DNA of 64,000 bases, taken from positions 62,001 through 126,000 of the forward strand of contig SMDA01000003.1 of the NCBI GenBank assembly GCA_004346645.1, written 5' to 3'. The stretch's first letter is position 1. Each line of letters begins with the position of its first letter. The stretch comes from Gulbenkiania mobilis (GTDB taxonomy: Bacteria; Pseudomonadota; Gammaproteobacteria; Burkholderiales; Chromobacteriaceae). Made by a program: the position numbers and the translations under genes. Under the pieces are notes generated by a model. That model did not search any database, had not been told where the DNA came from, and saw only the letters and a program-made list of their open reading frames with translations. This document shows, one piece after another, positions 21,281 to 31,284 of the stretch.

Positions 21281-22621
21281 TCACATCGACAGGTTGCGGT
21301 CGGCCTCGTAGCGCTCCTTGAGCTGCCAGACATACACCGGCAGACCCGCCATCAGCAGCAGCAGCCCCCACATCACGATGTCCGCCCCGGCGCCGTAGAT
21401 GGCCCAGAGCGCATACAGAAAGCCCGTGCCCGCAAACGCCAGCGGGGCGACGAAATCGCGCGGGCCGAAGTGTTCATGCCGCTGCAGCATCACCACCAGC
21501 AGGGCCATGGCACAGAAGGCGTAGGGCAAGAGCGTGGTGGCGGTTGCCAGGAGGATGACGAACTCGAAGATCTTCACGCCCCCCTCGCCGCCCGCATACT
21601 TCAGCCCCAGCAGTATCGTCACCAGCAGGCTGGAGAGCACCAGACCGAAGCTCGGCACGTTGTGCCGATTCATGTGTGCGAATTTCGCCGGGAAGAGGCG
21701 GTCAGCCGCTGCGGCCGCAGGCACATGCCCCTGCATCAGGCACCAGCCGTTGAGGGCGCCAAAGCAGGCCACCACTGCACCAAAGCCCACGGCATAGTAG
21801 GCCCAGTTACCCCAGATCAGGCGCGCGGCGTCGGCGAACGGTGCCTGCGACACCGCCAAGGCCGCGGCCGGCATCAGGCCCATCAGCGAAACGGTGGAAA
21901 GGATGTAGAGCACGGCAGCCAGGAGCGTACCCACCACCGTGGCGCGGGGAATGGTCCGTGTGGGATTGTCCACGTCCCCAGCCGGCACCGACGCCGACTC
22001 CAGCCCGAGGAAGGCCCACAGGGTCAGCGCCACCGTCGCCCCCAGCGAGGCACCGACCGGCTTGTTGTTGGGATTGAAGACGAGGTAGTCGGGGTTGAGG
22101 TAGAAGAAGCCGATGAAGGTAATCGCCGCCAGCGGCACCAGCTTGATCACCGTGGTGACCACCGCAACGGCGCCCGAACTTTGCACTCCCCGGGTGTTGA
22201 TCCACGTCACCAGCCAGATCAGGCCAATGGCCACCGCGCCCGAAAGGTAGTTGTGATGGGCCAGCGCGGGGAAGAACACCTGTAAGTAGCTGGTGGCCGC
22301 TACGGCAAGCGCGGCGTTGCCGGCCCACAGGGCGATCCAGTAGCCCCATGCGATCCAGAAACCGGCGAAATCGCCAAACCCTTCGTGGATATAGGCGTAC
22401 GGTCCACCGTTCTTGGGCAGCATCGCCGCCAGACGGGCAAACACCAGCGCAAGGCAGATGGCCCCGGCGGAGGTCAGGCCCCAGCCTACCAGCGACAGCA
22501 TGCCGTAGGGGGCGAGCGACGCCGGCAGCAAAAACACGCCGGAGCCGATCATGTTGCCGACCACCAGGGCCGTGCACATCCAGAAGCCGAGCTTGCCGGC
22601 AGGTGCCGAAGCGGTTGTCAT
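21281..22621 (-). CDS. APC-family amino acid permease or antiporter
   Basis: 446 residues from ATG 22621 (TTASAPAGKLGFWMCTALVVG), about 12 hydrophobic segments. The first helix has GNMIGSGVFLLPASLAPYG, the substrate-binding GSG motif of APC transporters; FARLAAMLPKNGGPYAYIHEGFG is the typical loop and helix 3 region. Closest in build to AdiC/PotE/ArcD-type basic amino acid or polyamine exchangers. It lies upstream of the gcv riboswitch on the same strand but ahead of the gcv promoter, so glycine control does not cover it. Substrate is not predictable by eye. Confidence 0.85.
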   Translation of the reverse strand: MTTASAPAGKLGFWMCTALVVGNMIGSGVFLLPASLAPYGMLSLVGWGLTSAGAICLALVFARLAAMLPKNGGPYAYIHEGFGDFAGFWIAWGYWIALWAGNAALAVAATSYLQVFFPALAHHNYLSGAVAIGLIWLVTWINTRGVQSSGAVAVVTTVIKLVPLAAITFIGFFYLNPDYLVFNPNNKPVGASLGATVALTLWAFLGLESASVPAGDVDNPTRTIPRATVVGTLLAAVLYILSTVSLMGLMPAAALAVSQAPFADAARLIWGNWAYYAVGFGAVVACFGALNGWCLMQGHVPAAAAADRLFPAKFAHMNRHNVPSFGLVLSSLLVTILLGLKYAGGEGGVKIFEFVILLATATTLLPYAFCAMALLVVMLQRHEHFGPRDFVAPLAFAGTGFLYALWAIYGAGADIVMWGLLLLMAGLPVYVWQLKERYEADRNLSM

Positions 22622-22770
22622 CTTGAATCTCCAGTAATACGCAAACTTGCACCGCATGGCACCACCTGTCACCACGACCGGGGCCTGCGCTGTCGGGCAG
22701 CCTCTGGCCGCTCGCACCTTGAAAGACGGCGCACTCTGCACCGGACAACAGGCCCGGTCAAGTGCCGCAA

Positions 22771-23673
22771 CTACACCATCACCGGCCCTGCCGGCACGCG
22801 CTCAAGACACCAGTTGCTGCGCGCCCACTGCCACACCTCCTCCAGCGTGCCACACCCCTGCGGAGGCGGGTGGCCCAGCCGAGTCAGCGCCCCGACCAAC
22901 TCTCGCGCAGCAGCTTCAGGCCGAATGGCGGGCGCCAGCGTCTGCTTGGAGAGCTTTTCGCCCGCCGCATTGACCATGACCGGCAGGTGGCAGTAGCCCG
23001 GATGCGGCAGCCCCAGGCATATCTGCAGCCAGCGCTGCCGAGGGGTGGAAACCAGCAGGTCCGCCCCCCGCACCACATCGGTGATGCCCTGTTCCCCGTC
23101 GTCCACCACCACGGCCAGCTGATAAGCCCAGAAGCCGTCGGCACGCTGCAGCACGAAATCGCCCACGTCCGTGCTCAGTGCCTGGGCATGATGGCCCTGC
23201 AGCCGGTCGTCGAAGCCAACGGGGTCTTCGGGCACTCGCACGCGCCATGCCGGCTGGGGCCGGTCGTTGCGGGGCCCGGAACGACAGAAGCCGGGATAGA
23301 CCCAGCCGTCCACTCCACGCCGCGCTTTTGCGGCGATCTCGCGTCGGGTGCAGGTACACGGGTAGGCCAGCCCGGCCTGCCGCAAGGCGTCCAGCGCCGC
23401 GCGATAAAGCCCATGACGCCGGCTCTGGTATACGACCTCGCCATCCCACTCGAAGCCGAAGGCTTCCAGGGTGCGCAGGATGGCATCCGCCGCCCCCTGC
23501 ACCTCGCGTGGCGGGTCCAGGTCTTCCATGCGCACCAGCCACTGTCCCCCGCGCACGCGGGCTTCCAGATAGCTGCCGACGGCGGTGGTCAGCGAACCCG
23601 CATGCAGCAGCCCGGTGGGGCTGGGAGCAAAGCGGCCGCGGTATTCGGGGTCAGGATGAGGGGGCATGGGCAT
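22771..23673 (-). CDS. gluQ: Glutamyl-Q tRNA(Asp) synthetase
   Basis: 300 residues. A truncated glutamyl-tRNA synthetase paralogue that attaches glutamate to queuosine in tRNA-Asp. The catalytic core has [15 protein letters not shown] (HIGH-type motif) and KLSKQTLAP (KMSK-type), plus the zinc-binding CTCTRREI region; no anticodon-binding domain follows. The start may be M1 or M3. It is divergent from fdxA with an 87-bp gap. Confidence 0.92.
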   Translation of the reverse strand: MPMPPHPDPEYRGRFAPSPTGLLHAGSLTTAVGSYLEARVRGGQWLVRMEDLDPPREVQGAADAILRTLEAFGFEWDGEVVYQSRRHGLYRAALDALRQAGLAYPCTCTRREIAAKARRGVDGWVYPGFCRSGPRNDRPQPAWRVRVPEDPVGFDDRLQGHHAQALSTDVGDFVLQRADGFWAYQLAVVVDDGEQGITDVVRGADLLVSTPRQRWLQICLGLPHPGYCHLPVMVNAAGEKLSKQTLAPAIRPEAAARELVGALTRLGHPPPQGCGTLEEVWQWARSNWCLERVPAGPVMV

Positions 23674-23710
23674 GATGCGTGCCGAAGGGAGGAAGCGCCG
23701 GCAAACTTGC

Positions 23711-23716
23711 TAGAAT
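23711..23716 (+). promoter_or_regulatory. Possible -10 box for fdxA
   Basis: TAGAAT 45 bp before the fdxA ATG; no convincing -35 at the right distance. Confidence 0.3.
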
Positions 23717-23760
23717 GTCGAGTGTTTGTTTCAGTCAACCATTCAGAGGGGCCGCTAAAG

Positions 23761-24084
23761 ATGGCGTACGTTGTAACCGATGCCTGCATCAAATGCAAAT
23801 ACACCGATTGCGTCGATGTCTGTCCGGTGGACTGCTTCCGCGAGGGGCCCAACTTTCTGGCCATCGATCCGGACGAGTGCATCGACTGTGCGCTGTGCGT
23901 GCCAGAGTGCCCGGTCGAGGCCATCTATGCGGAGGATGACGTGCCTGCCGGTCAGGAAGTGTTTGTGGCTCTCAATGCTGAGCTGTCGCGAACATGGCCC
24001 GCCATCACGCAGAAGAAGGCCCCCCTGCCCGACCACGCGCAGTGGGCGGCGGTGAAGGGGAAGCTGCCGCATCTGGAGCGCTAG
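23761..24084 (+). CDS. fdxA: Seven-iron ferredoxin FdxA
   Basis: 107 residues from ATG 23761. Low-potential electron carrier with one 3Fe-4S and one 4Fe-4S cluster, as in Azotobacter ferredoxin I. The cysteine pattern [17 protein letters not shown] then [12 protein letters not shown] is diagnostic, followed by the C-terminal helical extension typical of FdxA. A longer open frame reaches upstream, but the family starts at [10 protein letters not shown] and a gagggg RBS precedes this ATG. Its last 80 bp overlap the convergent cheD gene. Confidence 0.95.
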   Translation: MAYVVTDACIKCKYTDCVDVCPVDCFREGPNFLAIDPDECIDCALCVPECPVEAIYAEDDVPAGQEVFVALNAELSRTWPAITQKKAPLPDHAQWAAVKGKLPHLER

Positions 24085-24688
24085 CGCCCCACCGCTCGTT
24101 GAACAGCTCCACGCCGCCGTCCTCGGGCGCCTGCCGCAGCACGCGGTCGCGGTAGCGTGCCTCTTCGCGAACTACCGCCCGGCTGCCGGCCGGGCGCAGC
24201 CGGCGTACCATCACCTGTCCGCTGTCGGTGAAGAAATACACGCGGCGCGGCTCGGTCCCGCCCAAGTCTTCGGCCACCACCGCAATCCCCTCACGCTCCA
24301 GATAGGTGCGCACAAAGGCGATGTTCTGCTCGCCGACGTTGGTCTGCGTCAGGCCGTCGAGCACCGTGGCGCCACCGAACAGCTTGGCCTCGAGCCGCTG
24401 CCGTGAAGCACCCAGTTTCTGCAGCGCCCCGATCAGCAGCTCCATAGCCTGCACCCCATAGCGGGCGGGTAACTCGGTCAGTGTCTGCCGGCCGTCCCCA
24501 GCCGGTAACAGAAAGTGGTTCATGCCGGCCACGCCGCTGCGCGGGTCCCGCAGGCAAGCAGCCACGCACGAGCCCAGCACCGTCACAAACAGGCGTCCGT
24601 CCTGCGCCACCCGGTAATCGCCGGGCAAGAGCTTGAAGGCCTCGCGCCGGAATTGCCTGTCGTAGTAGCGCCCGCTGCCATCGTCCAT
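24005..24688 (-). CDS. cheD: Chemoreceptor glutamine deamidase CheD
   Basis: 227 residues from ATG 24688, overlapping the cheB stop by one base (TGATG). Deamidates glutamines on chemoreceptors. The catalytic Cys-His pair is visible: C41 in [10 protein letters not shown] and H58 in GMNHFLLP, followed by [18 protein letters not shown] and KLFGGATVL. The last 27 residues (rich in A, P and S) overlap the fdxA coding end antisense, so this tail may be a recent extension. Last gene of the leftward chemotaxis cluster. Confidence 0.9.
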   Translation of the reverse strand: MDDGSGRYYDRQFRREAFKLLPGDYRVAQDGRLFVTVLGSCVAACLRDPRSGVAGMNHFLLPAGDGRQTLTELPARYGVQAMELLIGALQKLGASRQRLEAKLFGGATVLDGLTQTNVGEQNIAFVRTYLEREGIAVVAEDLGGTEPRRVYFFTDSGQVMVRRLRPAGSRAVVREEARYRDRVLRQAPEDGGVELFNERWGASAPDAAASPSPPPTARGRAGGPSSA

Positions 24689-25752
24689 CAGCGCGTCCTT
24701 CCCACCAGAAGGGTACGGATGCGCGGCGCGATCATCTCCAGCGGAAGCTCTTCGTCCACCGCGCCCAACACCACTGCCTCTCGCGGCATCCCGTACACCA
24801 CCGATGTGGCTTCGTCCTGCGCCAGCGTGTACGCCCCTGCCTGGCGCAGATGCAACATGCCTTGCGCCCCGTCCTTGCCCATCCCGGTAAGCAGCACGGC
24901 AACGCAGCGCCGCCCCGCCTCGCGGGCAACCGCATCGAACAACACATCGACAGCCGGACGGTGCCGGTTGACCGGCGGCGTGGGCTGAAGCACAACGCAC
25001 CAGCCCTGCAGCGTGGTACGCATTGCCATATGGGTGGCACCGCCCGGTGCAAGATAGGCCCAGCCGGGACGCAGGACCTCGCCGTCCTCGGCTTCCTTCA
25101 CCTGCATTGGGCACAGACGGTCCAGACGCGCGGCAAAGGTGCGGGTGAAGAGCGCCGGCATGTGTTGAACGATGACGATGGGCGGGCCAACCGCCGGCAG
25201 TCCTTCCAGCACCTCCCGAATCGCCTCGGTGCCGCCGGTGGAGGCGCCGATGGCAATCAGCGACGGCGGCGGAAGCCGGCGGTGCGGCGGCGGTAGCGGC
25301 TGGCTGCCTGTCACCCGCGGTGCAGCTGGCCGCACGCGGGCACGCGCAGCGCCACGCAGCCGCTCGCGGATATCTTCGGCATAACCCTGCAGGCCATTGC
25401 GCAGGTCGAAAGCAGGCTTGGGCATCACGTCCACCGCCCCGAGCGACAGGGCTTCCAGCGCCACGCTGGACCCCTGGGCCGTCAGCGAGGAGATCATCAC
25501 CACCGGGGTTGGCCGAAGCCGCATCAATCGCCGCAGGAATTCGATGCCATCCATGCGCGGCATCTCCACGTCCAGCGTGATCACGTCCGGATCGTGCTCG
25601 CGAATGCGCTCGCGTGCGATCAGCGGATCGGCAGCCGTGGCCACCACCTCCATGTCCCCGGCGGTATTGATGATTTCGGTGAGCACGCTGCGGATCAGGG
25701 CAGAGTCGTCCACCACCACTACACGGATTTTCCGGGCCGGTGCGGTATCCAT
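24688..25752 (-). CDS. cheB: Chemotaxis methylesterase/deamidase CheB
   Basis: 354 residues: receiver domain (D61 in [11 protein letters not shown]) joined by a proline-rich linker (140-163) to the esterase domain with S171 ([10 protein letters not shown]), H197 (IVQHMPALF) and the aspartate in [12 protein letters not shown]. Removes methyl groups from chemoreceptors when phosphorylated by CheA. It follows cheR by three bases. In this cluster the partner CheA has lost its phosphotransfer domain, so phosphorylation would need the second CheA at 40371. A copy of the dispersed 11-mer lies at 25507. Confidence 0.94.
   Translation of the reverse strand: MDTAPARKIRVVVVDDSALIRSVLTEIINTAGDMEVVATAADPLIARERIREHDPDVITLDVEMPRMDGIEFLRRLMRLRPTPVVMISSLTAQGSSVALEALSLGAVDVMPKPAFDLRNGLQGYAEDIRERLRGAARARVRPAAPRVTGSQPLPPPHRRLPPPSLIAIGASTGGTEAIREVLEGLPAVGPPIVIVQHMPALFTRTFAARLDRLCPMQVKEAEDGEVLRPGWAYLAPGGATHMAMRTTLQGWCVVLQPTPPVNRHRPAVDVLFDAVAREAGRRCVAVLLTGMGKDGAQGMLHLRQAGAYTLAQDEATSVVYGMPREAVVLGAVDEELPLEMIAPRIRTLLVGRTR
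25507..25517 (+). repeat. Dispersed 11-mer GGTTGGCCGAA (forward)
   Basis: Inside cheB; context ggggttggccgaagccgc. Confidence 0.7.
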
Positions 25753-25755
25753 CGC

Positions 25756-26625
25756 TCAGTCCGGAAGCCGGTAGGCCGTCTGGCCTGCCGCAACGAATGG
25801 GGTGCCCAGATGCTGGATGTTCTCGGAATGCCCCAGAAACAGCAGCCCGTCCGGCGCCAGACATTCGGCCAGCCGCAACAGCACGCTGCGCTGAGTGTCG
25901 GCGTCGAAATAGATCATCACGTTGCGGCAGAAGATGGCATCGAACGGTCCCAGCTTCGGCCAACGTTCGCTGCACAGGTTGAAGCGGAAGAAGCGCACCC
26001 TTTCGGCCAGAAACGGCTGGATACGCACGCAGCCTGCCTGGCGGCCCCGCCCTCGCAGGCAATAGGCCTTCTTCAAGGGGAGCGCAACGTTTTCAAGGCG
26101 GTCGGTGGGATAAATGGCGCGTGCCGCTTCCTGCAGGACCTGAGTGTCAATGTCCGAGCCCGCCACCTCGAAGCGGGCCGATGCGGCACCGTACACCTCG
26201 GCCAGCGTCATCGCCGCCGAATACGCCTCCTCACCGGTGGATGCGGCCGCGCTCCACACCCGGTAGGGTGCGTCCCGCCCGCGCCGCGCGCGTGCATGCT
26301 GGGCCAGCAGTTCGAAATGATGCCGTTCCCGGAAGAACGCCGTCAGGTTGGTGGTCAGGGCGTTGACGAACGCCTGCCATTCCGGACCGTCCGGCTCTGC
26401 ATCCAGCAAGGCGAGGTAATCGGAAAAACGGCGCAGCCCCAGCGCCCGCAGCCGGCGCGCCAGCCTTGCGTACACCATCTGCCGCTTGGCTTCTCCGAGC
26501 GCGATGCCGGCGTGCCGGTGCATCAGGGTGCGCACCCGCTCGAAATCGGCGGTGGTGAACTCCAGCTCGCGCTGGCTGCCTTCCACCACCCTCAGCGTGG
26601 GTGCTACTTTCAGAAGGACTCCCAT
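25756..26625 (-). CDS. cheR: Chemotaxis protein methyltransferase CheR
   Basis: 289 residues. SAM-dependent enzyme that methylates glutamates on chemoreceptors. N-terminal helical domain ([19 protein letters not shown]), then [12 protein letters not shown], the SAM-site region [27 protein letters not shown] and the ending GHSENIQHL. The start overlaps the broken receptor gene by 16 bp, implying translational coupling in the original operon. Confidence 0.93.
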   Translation of the reverse strand: MGVLLKVAPTLRVVEGSQRELEFTTADFERVRTLMHRHAGIALGEAKRQMVYARLARRLRALGLRRFSDYLALLDAEPDGPEWQAFVNALTTNLTAFFRERHHFELLAQHARARRGRDAPYRVWSAAASTGEEAYSAAMTLAEVYGAASARFEVAGSDIDTQVLQEAARAIYPTDRLENVALPLKKAYCLRGRGRQAGCVRIQPFLAERVRFFRFNLCSERWPKLGPFDAIFCRNVMIYFDADTQRSVLLRLAECLAPDGLLFLGHSENIQHLGTPFVAAGQTAYRLPD

Positions 26626-28982
26626 TCGCCCTCGTCATCGCGTGGGGGACGGGCCACCGCTGCAGGCAGCTGGGCTTCCCGCTGCGGATGGGCGCGCACT
26701 GCGGCCGGTGGCGACGCAGGCCCGCTGCGCGGGCTGCTGCGGCGGTCGAGGCGGAACAGGGCAACGGTCTCGGCCAGGAGACGGGCCTGTTCTTCCAAGG
26801 ATTCGGCAGCGGCAGCGGCCTCTTCCACCAAAGCGGCATTTTTCTGCGTATTCTCGTCCATCTGGCTGACAGCCAGATTCACCTGCTCAATGCCAGCGCT
26901 CTGCTCCAGCGAAGCGGCCGTGACTCGCTCATGATGTCGGTGACGCGCCGAATCGAAGCAACGATCTCCTGCATCGTGCGTCCGGCCTCATCCACCAGCC
27001 GGCTGCCAGAGTCCACCTTGCCTACCGAGTCGCCGATCAGGGCCTTGATTTCCTTGGCGGCACCGGCCGAACGCTGCGCCAGGTTGCGCACCTCGCTGGC
27101 TACCACTGCAAAGCCACGCCCCTGCTCGCCGGCGCGCGCGGCCTCCACCGCCTGATGCTGACCACCTCATGTACGGCGGCGCCTGCTCGCCGGCGCGCGC
27201 GGCCTTCACCGCAGCGTTGAGTGCCAGGATGTTGGTTTGGAAGGCGATGCCGTCGATGACGCTGATGATATCCACGATCTTCTTGGCACTGTCGTTGATC
27301 TCGTTCATCGTGGTCACCACCTGGCCCACCACTTCCCCGCCGCGGCTGGCGATGTCCGACGCACCGATGGCCAGCTGGTTGGCCTGGCGTGCGTTGTCGG
27401 CGTTCTGACGCACGGTGCTGGTGATTTCCTCCATGCTGGAAGCCGTTTCCTGCAGGCTGGCCGCCTGCTGCTCGGTCCGGCTGGAGAGGTTGGTGTTGCC
27501 CGCGGCAATCTCGCGCGCGGCGGTGGAGATCGTCTCGGTAGACTCCTGAATGTTGCCCACGATCTCGCGCAGCTTCTCCACTGTGCTGTTGGTGTCGTTC
27601 TTCAGTTGGCCGAACATGCCTTGGTATTCGTTGTCGATGGTCCGGGTGAGATCTCCACGGGCCAGCGCCCCCAGCACCGTTGCCACATCCGAGAGTCCGC
27701 GGGCTGTCACGTCCAGCAGACGGTTGACCCCCTCGCCCAGCTGGCGGAAGAAACCTTCCTTGTCCTCCAGCCGGATGCGCACCGCCAGGTCCCCTTGGGC
27801 TGCGGCACTGACGATGTGCGCTACCTCGTCCTCCACGCGGACTTCGGCAATCCGGTCCTTCCATTCCATCACCGAGCCGATACGGGTGCCGCTGCGGTTG
27901 AAGACCGGGCTGGCGGTGAGCGCGAAGTGGCGGCCGCCGATTTGTGTCTCGAGCTGACGCGAAGCCTGCAGGTTATCCAGCATCCCCTGGTGGGCACTGC
28001 CCGGACGGGCCAGCACGTCGACGCTGGAGCCGATCAGGTTGCGCACATCAAGCTGCGGCAGGTCGCGGCGCAGCTCCGCCTCCGTGCGCGAGAGAAGCTC
28101 CTGCATGCTGCGGTTCAGGTACAGGATGCGCCGCTCGGTATCGGCGATCAGTACGTTGGTGTTCACATTATCCAAGGCATTGCGGATGCGGATGTTCTCG
28201 ACCGCACGCCCGGCAGCCTGCTGCATACGCGCGAACAGGCTGGTCTGATCGCCGGGTTTGACCTTCAGTTCGGTCGTTACCTCGCCGGCGGCAAGCTCTT
28301 CCATCAACTGCACTGCCATGGCCGGCTCGCCGCCTAGCTCACGCATCAGGCTGCGACCGATCATCCAGCCGGCGAGCGCCCCCAGCAGCACGCACGCAAC
28401 CAGCAGCCCCCAGAGCAGCTGGGTGGCCATGACGGCGCCCTCAACCGTACGGTCCGCAAGATTCTGCGCACTGTCCTCGGCCTTGGCGATGTAATCGGCC
28501 ACCTGGGCCATGTAACGCAACTGGGTGTCGCGCAGGGGGCCGAGCAGGAAGGTGCGCGCCTCGTCAGTCTGGCCCGCCTCGTAAAGCGCCATGAACTGAC
28601 GCATCTTGCCGCGGTAGTCGGCCTCGCTGGCCCGGATGGCCGAGAGTTGGCTGCGCTCATCCTCGCCAGCCGCCATGCCCTCCAGGGTCTTCATCGCACG
28701 GTCCACCTCGGCAAACGCCTTGTCGATGGTGGTGCGCTGCTCGGCATGCAGCTTGGGATCGGGCGAGATGAACAGCGTGCGCACCGCCCGGGCGGTGGTG
28801 TTGACCTGATCGATCACCTTGTTGGCACTGGCGGTCTGCGGCAGGCTGCGGTTGCTGATGCTCTCGATGCTTCCGCGCAGGGCGGCAATCTGCCAGACGG
28901 AGACGGCAATCGCGATCGCCATCAATACCAGGAGCAGCCCGAAGCCCAGAAGCAGGCGGTTCTTCACCTTCATCGTTGCCAT
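26610..28982 (-). pseudogene. Methyl-accepting chemotaxis protein with PAS domain, frame-broken
   Basis: Reads as a membrane chemoreceptor: TM1 ([21 protein letters not shown]), a four-helix periplasmic ligand domain, TM2 near residue 190, a PAS-like segment ([18 protein letters not shown]), then the signalling domain. Translation is intact to [17 protein letters not shown], where a 61-bp insertion (27121-27181) shifts the frame; the correct frame resumes as [19 protein letters not shown] second lesion is a missing base at about 26924, where IMSE is followed by SRPL instead of ITAASLEQS. The end ([20 protein letters not shown]) is in frame with the start of the third piece. Two independent lesions mean no functional receptor unless the assembly is wrong. 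Start ATG 28982 has a gggggaa RBS. Confidence 0.9.
27121..27212 (-). repeat. 31-bp imperfect direct duplication inside the receptor gene
   Basis: Copies at 27121-27151 and 27182-27212 match at 30 of 31 bases, separated by 30 bp with no match to the flanks. Spacing of 61 bp breaks the frame. The copies encode EAARAGEQ and KAARAGEQ at the signalling tip. Confidence 0.85.
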
Positions 28983-28995
28983 GTGTGTGTTCCCC

Positions 28996-29490
28996 CTATC
29001 GTGCGCCGGCCCGGGCGACATCCACCAGAGCCATGTCGTCGCTGCTCAGCAGTTTTTCGATATCCATGATGATGATCATCCGCTCTGCGGCGGTGGCCAG
29101 GCCCCGGATATAGGCCGTATCGATGGCCGCGCCGAACTCCGGGGGCGGTTTGAGGCTGTCCTCGGAAAGCTCCAGTACGTCGGAGACGCCATCCACCACC
29201 ATGCCGACCGTTCGGCCGAGGATGTTGAGCACGATCACCACGGTGAAGGCATCGTACTGGGCCTCACCCAAGCCGAAACGGATACGCATGTCCACAATGG
29301 GGACGATGCTGCCACGCAGGTTGATCACGCCCTTGATGAAGGCTGGCGCGCGGGCAATACGGGTGACGGAGTCGTAGCCACGGATCTCCTGCACCTTGAG
29401 GATGTCGATCCCGTACTCTTCTTCCCCCAGGGTGAACACCAGTACTTCACGACTGGTTGCGGCGGACGGGGCGGTTTCGGCCAAGGCCAT
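28996..29490 (-). CDS. cheW: Chemotaxis coupling protein CheW
   Basis: 164 residues from ATG 29490; a longer open frame upstream is the cheA gene in another frame. Couples CheA to receptors in the array. Features [39 protein letters not shown] and [11 protein letters not shown], the SH3-like subdomain landmarks. It follows the CheA remnant by 13 bp and precedes the broken receptor gene by 13 bp. Confidence 0.93.
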   Translation of the reverse strand: MALAETAPSAATSREVLVFTLGEEEYGIDILKVQEIRGYDSVTRIARAPAFIKGVINLRGSIVPIVDMRIRFGLGEAQYDAFTVVIVLNILGRTVGMVVDGVSDVLELSEDSLKPPPEFGAAIDTAYIRGLATAAERMIIIMDIEKLLSSDDMALVDVARAGAR

Positions 29491-30838
29491 GGATGGATAT
29501 CCTTCAGGCTGCACCCACCATCGCCTCGCTTCCGGCCAGCGGGCTGACCTGCCGCTGGCTGCGCACGATGGTAGTGACGTCGAGAATGAGCGCCACCTGT
29601 CCGTTGCCCAGGATGGTGGCGCCCGACACCCCCTCCACCTTGCGGTAGTGGGTTTCCAGATTCTTGACCACGAACTGCTGCTGACCGATGAGGTCGTCCA
29701 CCAGCAGGGCCATGCGGCAGTCGTCGGCCTCCACGATAATGAGGATGCCCCGCTCGGGATGCTGCCCTGCACCGGGCACGAGGAAGAGCTCGCCCAGGGC
29801 CACGATCGGCAGATATTCGCCCCGCACGTTCACCACCCGGCCACGCCCCGCCACGCGGTGTACCTGCCCCGCAGTGGGCTGCAGCGACTCCACCACGAAT
29901 GACAGCGGCAGGATGTAGATCTCCTCGCCGATCCGCACCGACATGCCGTCCAGAATGGCCAGCGTCAACGGCAACTGGATCGCGATGGTGGTGCCAAAGT
30001 CGGGCAGGCTGTCGATGCTGACCTGTCCGCCCATGGCATGGATGTTGCGTCGGACCACGTCCATACCGACACCGCGTCCCGACACATCGGTAACGGTGCT
30101 GGCAGTGGAAAAGCCAGGTTCGAAGATCAGACCCCACACCTCGGTGTCACTGAGAGCACCAGACACGGCCATGCCGCGTTCGCGGGCCTTGGAGAGGATC
30201 CGCTCCCGGCTGAGCCCTGCCCCGTCATCGGTGACCTCGATCACGATCGATCCGCCCTGATGGAAGGCCCGCAGGGTCAGCCGTCCGACCGGCGACTTGC
30301 CCTTGGCCACCCGCGCGTCCGGCAGCTCCAAGCCATGGTCCAGGCTGTTGCGCACCAAGTGTGTGAGCGGATCGGCCAGCTTTTCGATGAAACCTTTGTC
30401 CAGTTCGGTGTTCTCGCCCACCATCTTCAGCTCTACCTGTTTGCCAAGCTTGCTGGCCAGATCGCGCACTACACGGGGAAAGCGGCTGAAGACAAAAGAC
30501 ACCGGCGTCATGCGGATCGACATCACCGCCTCTTGCAGCTCGCGCGAGTTGCGCTCGAGCAGGCTGATGCCATGCAGCAAGCGTTCGTGGCTGGCCGGGT
30601 CAAGCTGGCTGCCAGACTGTTGCAGCATGGATTGGGTGATCACTAGTTCGCCCACCAGGTTGAGCAGCAGGTCCACCTTGTCGGTACTGACGCGGATGGA
30701 GCTTTCGGCTGCGCTGGCGGCTGCACGCTCGTTTCGGGTGGGCGTAGCGGGGCGGGCGCTCTCCGCCGGCGGGGAGGCCTGCGGCGACGGTGCGCTGGGC
30801 GGCGCGGGCTCGCCTTCAGGGGCTTCATGCTTGGGCAG

Positions 30839-31219
30839 GGGGCGGAACAGTCCGAAACCGGGCTCTTCATAGGCCACCTCGCCGTTGGCCGAAGCGGACG
30901 CCACAGGCCCTTCCCCTTCCGGCTGAGCGCCTGCCGGCCCCTCCGAGGGCAGCGGTTCGAACAGGCCGAACCCGTCCTCTTCCACTGCAACGCCGGAGCC
31001 CGCTGGAGGCACGCTTTCCACAGTGGAAGAGGACAACGGCTGAAAGAGTCCGAACCCGTCCTCTTCCAGCAGGACTCCGTCCTCAGGGTTGGCCGAAACC
31101 ATCCCGGCTGGGGGTAGCGGTGCAAAGAGACCGAAGCCCTCTTCCTCCACCAAGACGACCTCGTCTGTCTGCAGAGCGCCTTCCTCCCTGGCCGGCAAGA
31201 CCGGCTCGAATAGCCCGAA
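30839..31219 (-). repeat. Five spaced GFGLF motifs in the CheA linker
   Basis: Coding repeat: FGLFEP, FGLFAP, FGLFQP, FGLFEP and FGLFRP begin at residues 14, 42, 69, 97 and 135, each preceded by two or more acidic residues. Spacing is 27-28 residues for the first four and 38 for the last. Confidence 0.85.
31087..31097 (+). repeat. Dispersed 11-mer GGTTGGCCGAA (forward)
   Basis: Inside the linker-coding part of the cheA remnant; context tcagggttggccgaaacc. Confidence 0.7.
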
Positions 31220-31284
31220 ATCCTCATCCTCTGCCGGGGCAGGCAGGGGGGTGACCATGAAGTGGGCAGGCGATAAGGTAAAAG

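Larger units (their letters stand above)
29504..31258 (-). pseudogene. cheA: CheA histidine kinase remnant lacking the HPt (P1) domain
   Basis: 584 residues from ATG 31258. Present: an acidic/proline linker (1-185), dimerisation domain (SIRVSTDKVDLLLNLVGELV from residue 187), ATP-binding domain (LVRNSLDHG, DDGAGLS, GFSTASTVTDVSGRGVGMDV) and CheW-like domain. Absent: the N-terminal phosphotransfer domain with its histidine, normally the first 100-130 residues. Reading upstream in frame meets TGA within 15 codons, the region before the ATG has no Shine-Dalgarno, and foreign DNA begins there, so the gene was cut by the 31.3-33.9 kb insertion. The product could still bind ATP but cannot autophosphorylate on its own HPt. 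Confidence 0.88.
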
